From: Obelidium mucronatum
Taxonomy: Eukaryota > Chytridiomycota > Chytridiomycetes > Chytridiales > Chytriomycetaceae
DNA: 10,589 nucleotides
Assembly (NCBI GenBank): GCA_025765595.1
Contig: JAIVFH010000681.1
Location: forward strand, 1 to 10,589
Direction of reading: 5' to 3'
Of this stretch, positions 1 through 8,964 are shown piece by piece (within the stretch, counting starts at the first letter, position 1; every line of letters begins with the position of its first letter). The notes under the pieces are model-generated. The model saw only the letters and a list, made by a program, of their open reading frames with translations, did not search any database and was not told where the DNA came from. The position numbers and the translations under genes are program-made.

Positions 1-2461
1 TTACGTAGTCTCCCAATTCCTCCATTTTCTGATATGTGAACAATCGGCCTGATGGGTTAGATTGACATGTTGCTGATGAAATGGCTCCCAAAAATGCAGC
101 ATACAAAAACAGCGGAAATAATGACAAAAACAGACTGAGTAAAACTGCTCCATAGCCGTAGGAGGACCTAGTTTGTTCAAGGAAGTTAAACAAGACAGAC
201 ATTTAAAGAAGGAAAAAAAGGAACACAGAACGAAACTCAACTCGAATACGGCTGGAAACATGTTTGCCAACTGCCTTGTAAAAATGTGAAGGCGTTAAAG
301 CTGAGTGACGCTGGCGTCAGCATAAGCGGGCCAAAAGTGATCCCAGCCAACAAAACCAGCCAATTTCCCACACAAGTAAAATTGAGCAGAGCATTCAAGT
401 GCAGAAAATACATGATGGCGATCGACCATGGGCATGATTGAGATTAAAGTGAACCCCCGAATGTTTATCCAATCCAGAATTTCAAAACGAACCCAGATTG
501 CGCAGCGCGCGCTGATATCAGGAAGCTGGAGTAACCGAATAGCGTGTACCAAATGGAAGAGAAAACTGTACTCCATATTCCTGAACATAAATTCAAAAGG
601 GATTATGGGTATTATTTCCCAAAGAATCGGAAGTCCCATCCATGTTCCAATCCAATGGCTCAAGATGGCCGCATGGATTCATATTCCCGTAAACTGCACA
701 TGGGGTTGATTGACTTGGGGGATCTTGGTGTGAGCAATGACACCAAGAGATCGAGAGTATATGTAATTGCGATTATCAATGAAATGTTGGATGTATCTTC
801 ACCTCATATTTCCAGAATGACACCAAGAATGGAAGCAAAAATAAAATGGTAAGATACAATACTAAAACAAAGTGTTCAGGACTAACGATATACCAAAAAA
901 AAAAGACCCTTACTTGACATAATAAAGTCCCATATGGTGTTTGAAAAATGACTTTGGGTGTAATCCGTTAATGAAAAGAGAAACGTTATTTGTATCCGCT
1001 TGGTCAAGTAACTCCAAATCGATAACTTTCCCTTTGCCATCGAAAGGCAGGAAGCAGGCACACTATTTGGAACCAATTGAGACTTGTAGCTTTCTTCAAG
1101 TTGCTCGTGACAAGCATGGTTGACTTTCTTTTGATTTTGTTGGGCTCCATTGTTTCCTGACTTTGAAGACTTTCGGGAGCATCATCATCACCGTCACCAT
1201 CACTGCTATCTACTTGTAGCGTTATTTCCTTCTGCCTCATCAATGTTTCTGCTGTTGGAAAGTCACCACTGCCTTCATTTATAACGCCAAGGTATGGGGA
1301 AATAGGTGGCGACCTAGTGTTCATATCGTCAATTTCTGGCTTGATGGCATATTTCACAATCTTTGATTGTAAAGAATGCAATGATCCAGATCGGTTAACA
1401 TCTAAGGAAGAGTTTGATCCAGACTCATCCACTGTTTCATCGATTTTAACTGTATCTTCTCCGTTTTGCTCGATTGATACCATGGATCGCTTCAATCCAA
1501 TTGGTTTTGCGGAATTCATGGTTATTGTCAGAAAGGGTTGTGATCCCACTTCGCCACGTGACGACTCAAAGCTGTTGGCCACTTTTGATTTGGGTGATTG
1601 TTTTGGAGATATTCTTGAAGGAGGTGCGCGATTGTGCCTGTTCACCGTTGTTTGGTAGCTCATATGGGATAAATTTACTTGGTTGTTGTTATTTGGTCGG
1701 TGTGCGAGGTGAGCTCTGCTTGAATGGGCGGATGAACCAGGACTGACCATTTTATGCTTCGACGACTGTCGGGATAATTGATATCCAATAGAATTTTTGG
1801 AGGAGTTATGGTGAGTGGATTCCATAGACCCTGCCGAGGCAGGGTATGACCTTTCGGTTGGGATTGACTTCTTTTGTGATCGCATAGAAACCTTCTTTTG
1901 AAGAGTTACTCCATCCGTGTTAGAAAACGATACTTTGCGCAAGTGCAAAAATGATGGAATCATGGACTGCCTGCGTTCGTTTTTTCCGCCATTCTCGGGC
2001 CTTTTCCGATTTCGTTCCAGTGTTGTTGTCTTAAACTCTTCACCGTCTTGAAACTGCAGAAGACTATGTTTCGAAACAGAGTTAAAGATGGGAACTTCTT
2101 CGGACATATTCGCCGGCAGCGGGGCCGCATAGTCTGCCCCAGTCCAACGAATCCCAGAATCGCTAACCTCTTGACTTGGACGCGATGTAGCAGAATATCT
2201 GGGCGATACCTGCCAAGATCTAGCATTTATGTCTGAATAGTTTAATGGCGCGCCCTCTAATCGAGTGACAAGAGTATGTGAGTTGGGCACGATCGGACGT
2301 TAGGTGTTTCGGCGTTATTGTATACCAAAAGTCAGACGCTCGTTCAGCATCGCCTCCAATGACTTCAACCGCGAAAACAATATTTCTTGGTACTTGAGGC
2401 TTTCGCACATGGTGGACTGAACAGCAGTCAGCAGCTGCTGGTAGAAGATAACGGTAGACAT
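1..2461 (-). pseudogene. CNG/HCN-like voltage/cyclic-nucleotide-gated cation channel, 5' part, broken in the membrane region and truncated at the window edge
   Basis: The likely start is the ATG at 2461-2459. Exon 1 (to 2326) encodes a short helical, possibly coiled-coil segment. A clean 69-nt intron (2325-2257, GTATAC...GATTAG, branch-like CCTAAC) joins it in phase to a roughly 420-codon open Ser/Asn/Gln-rich, disordered-looking N-terminus. Downstream pieces match the HCN/CNG order: HPKSFFK then WDFIM...LPFLVSF (S1, near 960-820), LIIAITYTLDLL (S2, near 770), PILWEIIPIIPFEFMF (S3, near 620), HAIRLLQL (S4, near 545), ANMFPAVFE (P loop, near 255) and LYAAFLGAISS followed by NPSGRLF and KMEEL (S6 and C-linker, near 110-10). 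Good introns are also visible at 913-862 and, inferred, 236-168. These pieces lie in different frames, with a TGA at 681-679 and a TAA at 297-295, so no simple splice model gives one protein. The cyclic-nucleotide-binding domain would lie left of the window. Family identity is fairly secure. Whether it is a pseudogene or suffers assembly indels is not settled. Confidence 0.68.
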
Positions 2462-2625
2462 GTTTACTTTCTGCCACTGATTTTCAGCCAATCGCTTGAC
2501 AATCCGCGCAAGAAACGCAAGTGATTTGAAAGAATTAAGTAAACAATTTAAGGCGGGTTGAAAGTGCTTTCTTTCTTTCTTTTTTTCTTTCTTGTTTTTC
2601 TTGTTTTTGATCATCGAACCAACCA
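2462..2625. promoter_or_regulatory. Divergent promoter between the channel gene and RIO1
   Basis: These 164 nt separate two head-to-head start codons (ATG at 2461 on minus, ATG at 2626 on plus), so they must hold both 5' leaders and core promoters. An almost pure pyrimidine tract on the plus strand (2567-2608, CTTT repeats then T runs broken by single G or C) ends just before the RIO1 start. Such tracts are common in fungal promoters. No clear TATA box is seen. Open reading through this stretch on the minus strand is low-complexity Lys/Glu sequence caused by the tract and is not taken as protein. Confidence 0.55.
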
Positions 2626-5098
2626 ATGAAAAACGACACGGACAGCAACTTGTCAGACGCGGGACGGTTCAGCGACGCCGACGACGAGGCGGGGCTTTCG
2701 TCGACGGAAGTGCTGACTAAGCGGGCGGTGCGCGGCGTGTCGCCAGTGCGGTTTGCGGCGGCGGCGGCGGCGCCGAGCCACGGGGCGGCGGCGCGCAAGA
2801 AGCCGGCGGCAGCAGCAGGCGACGACGACGGCGGCGACGCGGACGGCGAGGGCCTCAGCGGCGGCGGCGGCGGCGGCGGCGGCGACCTCGACGCGAACTG
2901 GAACGAAGACGACGGCGGCGTCGACTCGGACGCGTTCGCCTCGGACTTCGACTCGGACTCCGACGGCTTCGACTCCGGCGACGACGCCGGCGACGCGCTC
3001 GTCAACAGCGACCAGTGGCACGCCGCCACCGGCGACTTCACGAAGCAGTTCAACAAGATGCGCGCACAGATCCAGCCTAATGCGGCCGGCGCCGCCAAGC
3101 ACCACCAGCAGCATCAACAGGCCGCGAAGCCAGTCCGCTCAAAGAATTCTGCCGAGGCAGAAGCCGCCCTGGTCGACGAGCTGAGCGCTAAATTTGCCTC
3201 AAAGATCAGAATTGATCCGCTTGAATTCGAAAACAAACTGAGCAGTTCGTCGCTGCAGGGCGATATGCGCGTGTATTCTCGAAAAGCTGAAGGCGACAAG
3301 ACTACGCACAAGGACAAGGCAGACAGAGCAACAGTCGAACAAGTGTTGGACCCGCGTACTCGAATCATTCTGTTTAAGCTTCTCAACAACCAAACGCTCA
3401 GTCAAGTGAATGGATGCATCAGTACTGGAAAGGAAGCAAACGTCTATCATGCAACTACTCCTGATGGTCTCCATCGTGCCATCAAAGTTTACAAGACTTC
3501 TATTCTCGTCTTTAAAGATCGTGATCGTTATGTCACTGGTGAATTCCGTTATCGAAATGGCTATGCAAAGAGTAATCCTCGAAAAATGGTCAAAATGTGG
3601 GCTGAAAAGGAAATGAGAAATTTGAAACGTTTGGTTGTGGCTGGTATTCCTTGTCCAGAACCTCTTTTGCTTCGTATGCATGTTTTGGTCATGGGCTTTC
3701 TTGGGGACAAGAATGGATGGTTTGTATTCTTGGTTTAGTGATTTGCTTTCTTTTATATACCGCCGAAGGTGGTGAGCTTTTCTGCCGCAGGAAGTGAGCT
3801 TTCTTGGTTTATTTCTTGTATATATCGGAGTAGGCGGGGACGTTTTGCATGAAACCGCATCATTCAATACCAAATAGAATAACAATATCTTCAATATCAT
3901 AGGGCCTCGCCTCGATTAAAAGACGCAGTGATCAACGACTCAATGATTTATAAAAACTTGTATGTCCATCTCCTCAAGATGGTGTGGAAAATGTACCACA
4001 AATGTAAACTCGTGCATGCCGATTTATCTGAATACAATCTGCTGTAAGAACTATTACTTTTCCTTTTTTTTAGTATTCTTTTTTTAAATTCCATTCTATT
4101 CCAGATATCACAACAAAACACTCTACATCATTGACGTATCTCAATCCGTCGAACACGATCACCCACACGCTCTCGAGTTTTTACGAAAAGATCTCCAAAA
4201 CATTGTAGACTACTTCAAAAAACGCGTTCCACCACCGTCAGAAGACTACCCAGACTCGCTCAACATTTTCACACTCCGCGAGCTGTTTGATTTCACTGTA
4301 ACGCCGTGGGATGCAATCGTGAAAACTGTCGCTGATAAATCCCTGTGCTCACAAAATGACGAAGACGCTGTTCTCGACGCATACACAATGTACATGCATA
4401 CTCCTGCTGCGAGAATCAATATCCAGGAGGTGGCTGCAACATCGGGTGTTAGTGTGGCAGCTGCGCAAGCCGAAGTGGATATCCAAGAAGCCGTGTTTAA
4501 GCAAGCATACATTCCAAGAACTCTTCAGGAGATTGTTGACTATGAACGAGATGTCGATAAAGCAAAGAAGGGGCAGGTGGAAGTGAACAGTGGTGTTGGA
4601 GTGTATGGACGGGTGACTGGTTTGGTCGTTGAAGAAAAGATTGGAGGTGCCGGAGGAGTGAATAAAGCGGCTGTGGCAGCGGCTGTTGCTGTTGCTGGGG
4701 GTGGGAACAATGCGGTCTCTCCAAACAGGAAAGTCGGTGCTTCTTTAACCGCTACGACTGCTGTTGGCCAAAAAGATGGTCCGTTTAGTGAAGAGAATGA
4801 TGAAGAAAGTGAAGATGATGACAGCGATGACGATAGCGATGATGACAGCCAAGAGGGAAGTGATTATGACGATGATCGAAAGAAAGAGTCTCGTTTGAAG
4901 AAAGACGAAGAGAAAGACTCGAAAAAGGTATAGGTTTTTCCTTTGCTGATTTCCATAATGGTCTGAACTTCTGTTTTCTTGTATTCACAGGCACGAAAAC
5001 AAGCCGTCAAGGATGAAAAACGAGAGAAACGGAAAGCGAAAATGCCAAAAGCTGTTAAAAAGAGGAAGCAAAAAGTTTCTTCTGCTTCCAAGAAATAG
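2626..5098 (+). CDS. RIO1: RIO1 atypical serine/threonine protein kinase/ATPase (40S ribosome maturation), four exons
   Basis: Exons 2626-3719, 3903-4043, 4105-4927 and 4991-5098 join in phase to 721 codons plus a TAG stop. Introns: 3720-3902 (GTTTGT...CATAG), 4044-4104 (GTAAGA...TTCCAG) and 4928-4990 (GTATAG...CACAG, branch CTGAAC). RIO1 acts in the cytoplasm in late pre-40S maturation. Visible motifs: nucleotide loop STGKEANVY (266-274), lysine in AIKVYK (K287), hinge region [13 protein letters not shown] (353-365), catalytic loop [10 protein letters not shown] (D405, N410) and metal site YIIDVSQ (D422). The family motif YIPRTLQE follows. The tail is acidic Ser/Asp (SDDDSDDDS) and then Lys/Arg-rich ([15 protein letters not shown]), matching the usual RIO1 C-terminus and likely nuclear/nucleolar signals. 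Roughly the first 190 residues are Ala/Gly/Asp-rich low complexity with an Ala6 and a Gly8 run, and a Gly/Val/Ala-rich insert precedes the acidic tail, so the protein is longer than yeast Rio1. No frame lesion is present. Confidence 0.96.
2640..3110 (+). other. GC-rich coding block at the 5' end of RIO1
   Basis: By eye this stretch is dominated by GAC, GGC, GCG and TCG codons, with nearly every third position C or G, while the rest of the same reading frame after about 3180 uses many A/T-ending codons. It contains two triplet runs, GCG x6 (2755-2772, Ala) and GGC x8 (2860-2883, Gly). The reverse strand is also open over long distances here, a by-product of the composition. Confidence 0.7.
2860..2883 (+). 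repeat. (GGC)8 triplet repeat coding for Gly8 in RIO1
   Basis: Eight perfect GGC triplets in frame encode residues 79-86 of RIO1. A shorter (GCG)6 run lies at 2755-2772 and encodes Ala44-49. Both sit in a disordered, non-catalytic region, so length changes in steps of three should be tolerated. Confidence 0.9.
3720..3902 (+). other. Long first intron of RIO1 with imperfect internal repeat
   Basis: At 183 nt this is two to four times longer than the other introns in the window. Removing it restores the family motif [14 protein letters not shown] across a codon split after the second base of TGG. Inside it are two similar stretches, each a CTTT-rich run followed by TATATACCG or TATATATCGG and a G-rich segment (about 3741-3775 and 3797-3838). 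If the intron is retained, the frame stops at 3736-3738, before the catalytic loop. Confidence 0.8.
4808..4851 (+). repeat. Short tandem Asp/Ser repeat in the RIO1 acidic tail
   Basis: Units resembling GATGATGACAGC recur about three times with small changes and encode an alternating Asp/Ser run. The many Ser residues followed by acidic residues are typical casein kinase 2 target context, a known feature of RIO1 C-termini. Phosphorylation here is inferred, not shown. Confidence 0.6.
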
Positions 5099-5149
5099 TG
5101 GGGAAATTAAAATAACATTTTATGCACAATTCTCTTTGTTAAGGGTTAT

Positions 5150-8100
5150 TTACGAAAACAAGCGTTTCGCAACAGTTTTATCCTCAATTTTGGCTTGAAA
5201 CAAAGCCCTCTCATTCACAACTTGAGCAAACTCTTCCTCAGCCATAACATGTCCTTGAAAACCCACGGACACGGAACAAAGATCTGCCAAACACTGCTTT
5301 TCCACCGAAAAGCCTCGACGGCCTCACCATCTTCAAATCATGAAGAAAGATGATTTTCAAGACTCGCAACATTACAACATGATCATGCACAACTTCCCTG
5401 CTGAGTTCCAATCCACTTTCAGTCGGCCCTTTTATCCGTCCCAAAATCCCTCCAAACGCATCATCCGCATACCCTTCCAAACTGGCTGTTAAAGATGGCC
5501 CCCCAATCACAACAACACCAGCCGAAAATACTGTCAAGGCCTCCACCACATCATCCCAAATCTCTCTGGCCCCCTTCAACCCTTCCTCAATAACCAACAC
5601 CTTCTCTCCCTAGCATTTCTTCACAAACTTCTCAAAAATCGCGTCACCTGCGCCTACACCCATTCCCCCCAGATTATGCATACACGCTTGCTCTTTCGGG
5701 GCTTTCCGGTTCTTGTCAATCATATCCACCAAAGCGCGCAACTTCATACTCATGACGTGATGGAACAAGAAAACAACAACCCCGTTTCGGAGGACAGGAT
5801 GGGTTATCCGTTTCAAAGCGGCCAGGCTGGATTCAAGATGCGAAATAGTTTGTGGGGATTGAAGCCAGGCGTCTGCGTATTGACGGACTTTGTAGATTTC
5901 TACAGTGGGTTTCAGGGATGGGCCAAAGTGGTTATAGATAGGCATCGAGGTGATCTGGTGATTGTTGAGGATTGAAGTTGTTCGTGGCTTCTGTCGGACT
6001 TAGTTGTTTGTGTATTGTCGTTGTTTGGTAGAGAGCGATTATTCGCGGGATACTCGTTTTCTCCGTTTTACCCAAGTTGAAGGGAGTTATCGGCGCGATT
6101 ATGGAGGCTGGAAAATTCAACGTGAGAAAGAGGCAATCATTAAGTTTCGACAAGAGTGGGTCGAGATCAAATGATCCAAGCGATTCAAAGTGATGGGAAC
6201 TCAGAAGTAGCAGTTGAAGAACGTTCCCCAATAAAAGCCCAACCTCAATCTATTTATTTTGGTTGACAGGTATGGTTCGGTTATTATACGCAAATCGCAG
6301 CCAAAACAGCTTTGACAAAAAAAAGGGGAATCTTACCCTCTCACATTTCCAAGAGAAGTCAACAAAATAATTGACAAGTGACTTCATCTCTGATTTTGAA
6401 ACGCTCACAATCGCCTCAACAATCTTGTAAATATTGGAAATGATATCGGTATTACGCAGGGATGTGCCTCGAAAAGACAGCTCTCGCAGGTTGGACGTAA
6501 GCAATGTGGCCAAATCACGACAACAAAACCGGCCTCCGTCCAAAACGATTTTCTTCCAATGATTGAAAGCCAAAGTCCCATCCAGCACTCTTCCATACAA
6601 CAAGTGACCGACAGACGACAAGTCGGTTGGATTCACCCCCGATCCCAACACGGCGTTCAGTACATAACCCTTTGAGCGGTCCCCTTTGGGGACATATTTT
6701 GCTTCAAAGGCGAGAGCAATTGACTTGTGTGACGAAAAATAATCCACCAGTCCTTCTGCCGTTGGCTTAGCTTGTGGCTTCAAAGATTCAGCCAAACTTT
6801 TGATTCTCTGGATTTGCTCTGCAGATAAGGAACTCTGATTCTCTTGGGAGTTTTGAATATCGTTTTCAGAGAGGGCGGAAATTACAGAATAACATGTTTG
6901 CAGTGTCCACAAGTCCAGCAATGCTGTACAAAATGGCCGAGAATAATTCGGCTGTTCAGAATAGAGGATTGATGGTTTCTTTACGGTTTCAACATCCAGG
7001 GAGACTTTTTTTGAGGCCAGAATGTAGAGTTGCTTGGATAATGGAGAAACTATTTCTAAGGGAAGATATAGAATTGATATTTGAAGGCACTACAATTCAG
7101 GAAAACGAAGAACGTGCAGGATTAGAAGTTTTTTAAACATCTTGTTCATGGTAAACTCAACTGCAGCTTGTAAGCGAATGTCGGCAAGACCCAGAATAAA
7201 GTCAACGACAGAATCTGGCTTGTTTTGACATTCAAGTTCGCAGCGGGTCAATATGGCTTCAGCAGAAAAGATCTCTGTAGGTTTGGATGGTTGTAAAGGG
7301 CTGTTTGCAGGAGTGGTTTCGAAGGGTATGCGGATGTGCTTAATGGTCCCCGAAGTTCTAGATACCATCACAACCGATCCTTGCTGACTACTAGAACCAC
7401 CAACACTTTCTCCTCCATTAAAGATCAAACAGCTTTGAACCAAAACCCAGTCTGTCCCAACCGAGACGGCGTGAACCCGGTTCACAATAGCGCCACCAGC
7501 ACTGATATCTTCTAATGTTTTAACAGAACCAAAACTTGAGCCGATAACACGGTAAAATTCAAGGACTCCACGCCCCAACAGCAAAAGCAAATACCAAACG
7601 CCGCCATCATCTTTCGCATCATAAAACCAAGCCATTTGAGCATCGCGCGCCCCTTTAATTATTTGAAGGATTTCGCATTGATTTGAGTTGAATATGAGAA
7701 CACGACCCCAAGCATCAAGTAATGCGATCAGAGAAGAAGAAGCGGGGGAATTCGCGAGTGAAAATGGAGCAGGGGACGCTTGAATAATTGTTCTGCCGTT
7801 ATCTTCGAGTTTCAAAAAGAGTGATAGTGGCGTTGAGGCCTCAGTGATATTTGATGCAAGACGAGAAGTGGCCTGTTGGAGATGACGGATCCGCCGGAGC
7901 CTCGGCAGATGTCGGAGACGACGAGTTAAATATGCTCTTTGTAAATGAAAACATGGCGCCGACAACAGCCGTGGCCAGTTTGTCCACCGACTGCGTGATT
8001 TCTTCAAACTGCTGCACCATTTCATCTGCCGGAGACTGGCTCCCAGCACTGCTCACAAGCACGGCCATCATTGGATTTGATCCAATTGAAATGAATCTCA

Positions 8101-8703
8101 AGGCGGGCACTGGGTCAGGCCGAGGAACGCGATCGCACGGAGTGTTCATTGGCTGCTGGGCATCGACAAGGGCGGGAAGCCACTTTGATTCGCTATTGAG
8201 GGCCAGAACGCGTCGCGTGTTGTTTAGCTGCGGCGCCGCAGGATAGCGCGTTAACAGCAGGGCGTCTAATCAAACCATGAGATGACACATCGCAATTGCA
8301 AACACCAACCCGCCGCCAGCGCGCCGCCTGCCGCCAGCGTCAGCCACAGCACGCGCAGCTCGAGCGCGCAGAAGCCGCCGTCGCCGAGCGTCGCCACGAG
8401 CGCCCCGCCGCCCGCACTCAGCGCCGCCACGCCGCCGCCGCGCGTCTCCGCCACGCGCACCGCCACGCCGCCCGGAGTCTCGGCGCGCGCCGCCGCAAGC
8501 CCGCCGTCGGCGAGGCCCGCAAACACGACGAGCGCCGGCGCGTGCGCGGGATGCTCAAGCCGCACCAGACTGACGCACACGGCGGCGCTATCCAGCCCCA
8601 CGCGCCGGGTTCTGCCGTCGGCGTCCCGAATGAGAAGATGCGGCGTCGGCGCGCGCGGGTCGGCCGAAACAAGTACCCCGCTCACACTGTCGAACGCGTA
8701 CAT
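5150..8703 (-). CDS. RAB3GAP2: Rab3 GTPase-activating protein non-catalytic subunit (Rab3GAP2-like), reading frame interrupted
   Basis: Rab3GAP2 is the regulatory partner of Rab3GAP1. The complex acts on Rab3 and as Rab18 exchange factor in vesicle, ER and autophagy traffic. Start ATG at 8703-8701. Exon 1 (8703-8310) is GC-rich. After a 44-nt intron (8309-8266, GTTGGT...GATTAG) follow LLLTRYPAA and RFISIGSNPM. Then come LLDAWGRVLIF (7719-7690) and GARDAQMAWF (7653-7624), which match the conserved N-terminal propeller motifs around FGRVILLD and GYRDAQIGW of animal Rab3GAP2. Further introns: 7161-7090 (phase 0), 6336-6250 (GTAAGA...AAATAG) and a likely 6071-5999 (GTAAAA). The C-terminal part (SLKPTVEIY, NGVVVFLFHHVMS, DHVVMLRVLKIIF) also follows the family pattern. 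The frame ends at TAA 5152-5150 (AKRLFS). Interruptions: a frame change near 7870-7900, an in-frame TAG at 5612-5610 and a frame change between 5323 and 5241. Either a young pseudogene or assembly errors would explain these. Family assignment is firmer than integrity. Confidence 0.75.
8290..8695 (-). other. GC-rich coding block at the 5' end of Rab3GAP2
   Basis: Nearly all of exon 1 is GC-rich, with Ala, Gly, Arg and Val codons ending in G or C (for example GGCGGCGCGCTGGCG). Composition drops abruptly to AT-leaning sequence just outside the start codon and gradually after the first intron. It parallels the block at the start of RIO1. Long spurious open frames on the other strands result from this bias. 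Confidence 0.7.
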
Positions 8704-8850
8704 TGACGATCTCTTTTTTAATGCACTTTATCGCCTTCGGCACAATTCTCTTTTTTTCATGTACGTTTGAAGTTTTCGGGTTGGTGTATACTTTGAGTGT
8801 TTTGATGTTGATCCCAATCTTTGAATCCAAACTCATTTCCGCGGTTTAGC

Positions 8851-8872
8851 TTCCGAAGCCCGTTTCCGAAGC
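8851..8872. repeat. Paired TTCCGAAGC motif upstream of Rab3GAP2
   Basis: TTCCGAAGC occurs at 8851-8859 and again at 8864-8872, 13 nt apart start to start, and the outer AGCTTC/GAAGCT arms also make a short inverted repeat. It lies about 150 nt upstream of the Rab3GAP2 start and about 95 nt beyond the stop of the neighbouring gene, so a promoter element is possible. I do not recognise it as a named site. Confidence 0.45.
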
Positions 8873-8964
8873 TTAGGAATAATGCTGGGATCGATCATTT
8901 GCCGGAAATCGAGGTTGCGAGCCATTGAATACGCGTTAAAAATTTGTCAAGACGATAAACTTAT

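Noticed and set aside
679..681. TGA read as tryptophan (alternative code) in the channel
   Set aside because: Other frame changes in the same gene are not solved by recoding, and TGA is not found inside RIO1 or the deacetylase frames.
428..852. Two overlapping plus-strand frames of about 100 aa
   Set aside because: They lie antisense to the clear S2-S5 channel pieces and show no family features.
862..1060. Channel frame continuing unshifted through S1 as HHMGLYYVN-IVSYHF
   Set aside because: The neighbouring frame gives WDFIM...LPFLVSF, which matches the HCN S1 pattern much better, so a frame change is preferred.
2462..2626. N-terminal extension of the channel up to 2626
   Set aside because: It is Lys/Glu low complexity made by the promoter pyrimidine tract and runs up to the RIO1 start; the ATG at 2461 is a better start.
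2535..3117. Long minus-strand open frames antisense to the RIO1 5' end (187 and 154 aa)
   Set aside because: They are by-products of GC-rich triplet composition, low in complexity, without recognisable domains, and opposite a confirmed kinase exon.
5610..5612. TAG recoded or read through
   Set aside because: TAG terminates RIO1 in the same window, and the gene has other disruptions; no readthrough context or stem is evident.
6900..7165. Apparent frameshift in Rab3GAP2 after HVLRFPEL
   Set aside because: A 72-nt GT-AG intron (7161-7090, TTCTAATC branch-like site, TTGTAG acceptor) joins the two frames exactly in phase, so no lesion is needed.
8282..8770. Plus-strand Ala/Pro/Arg-rich frames opposite Rab3GAP2 exon 1
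   Set aside because: Composition artefact of the GC block; no domain, and the opposite frame joins in phase to conserved Rab3GAP2 sequence.
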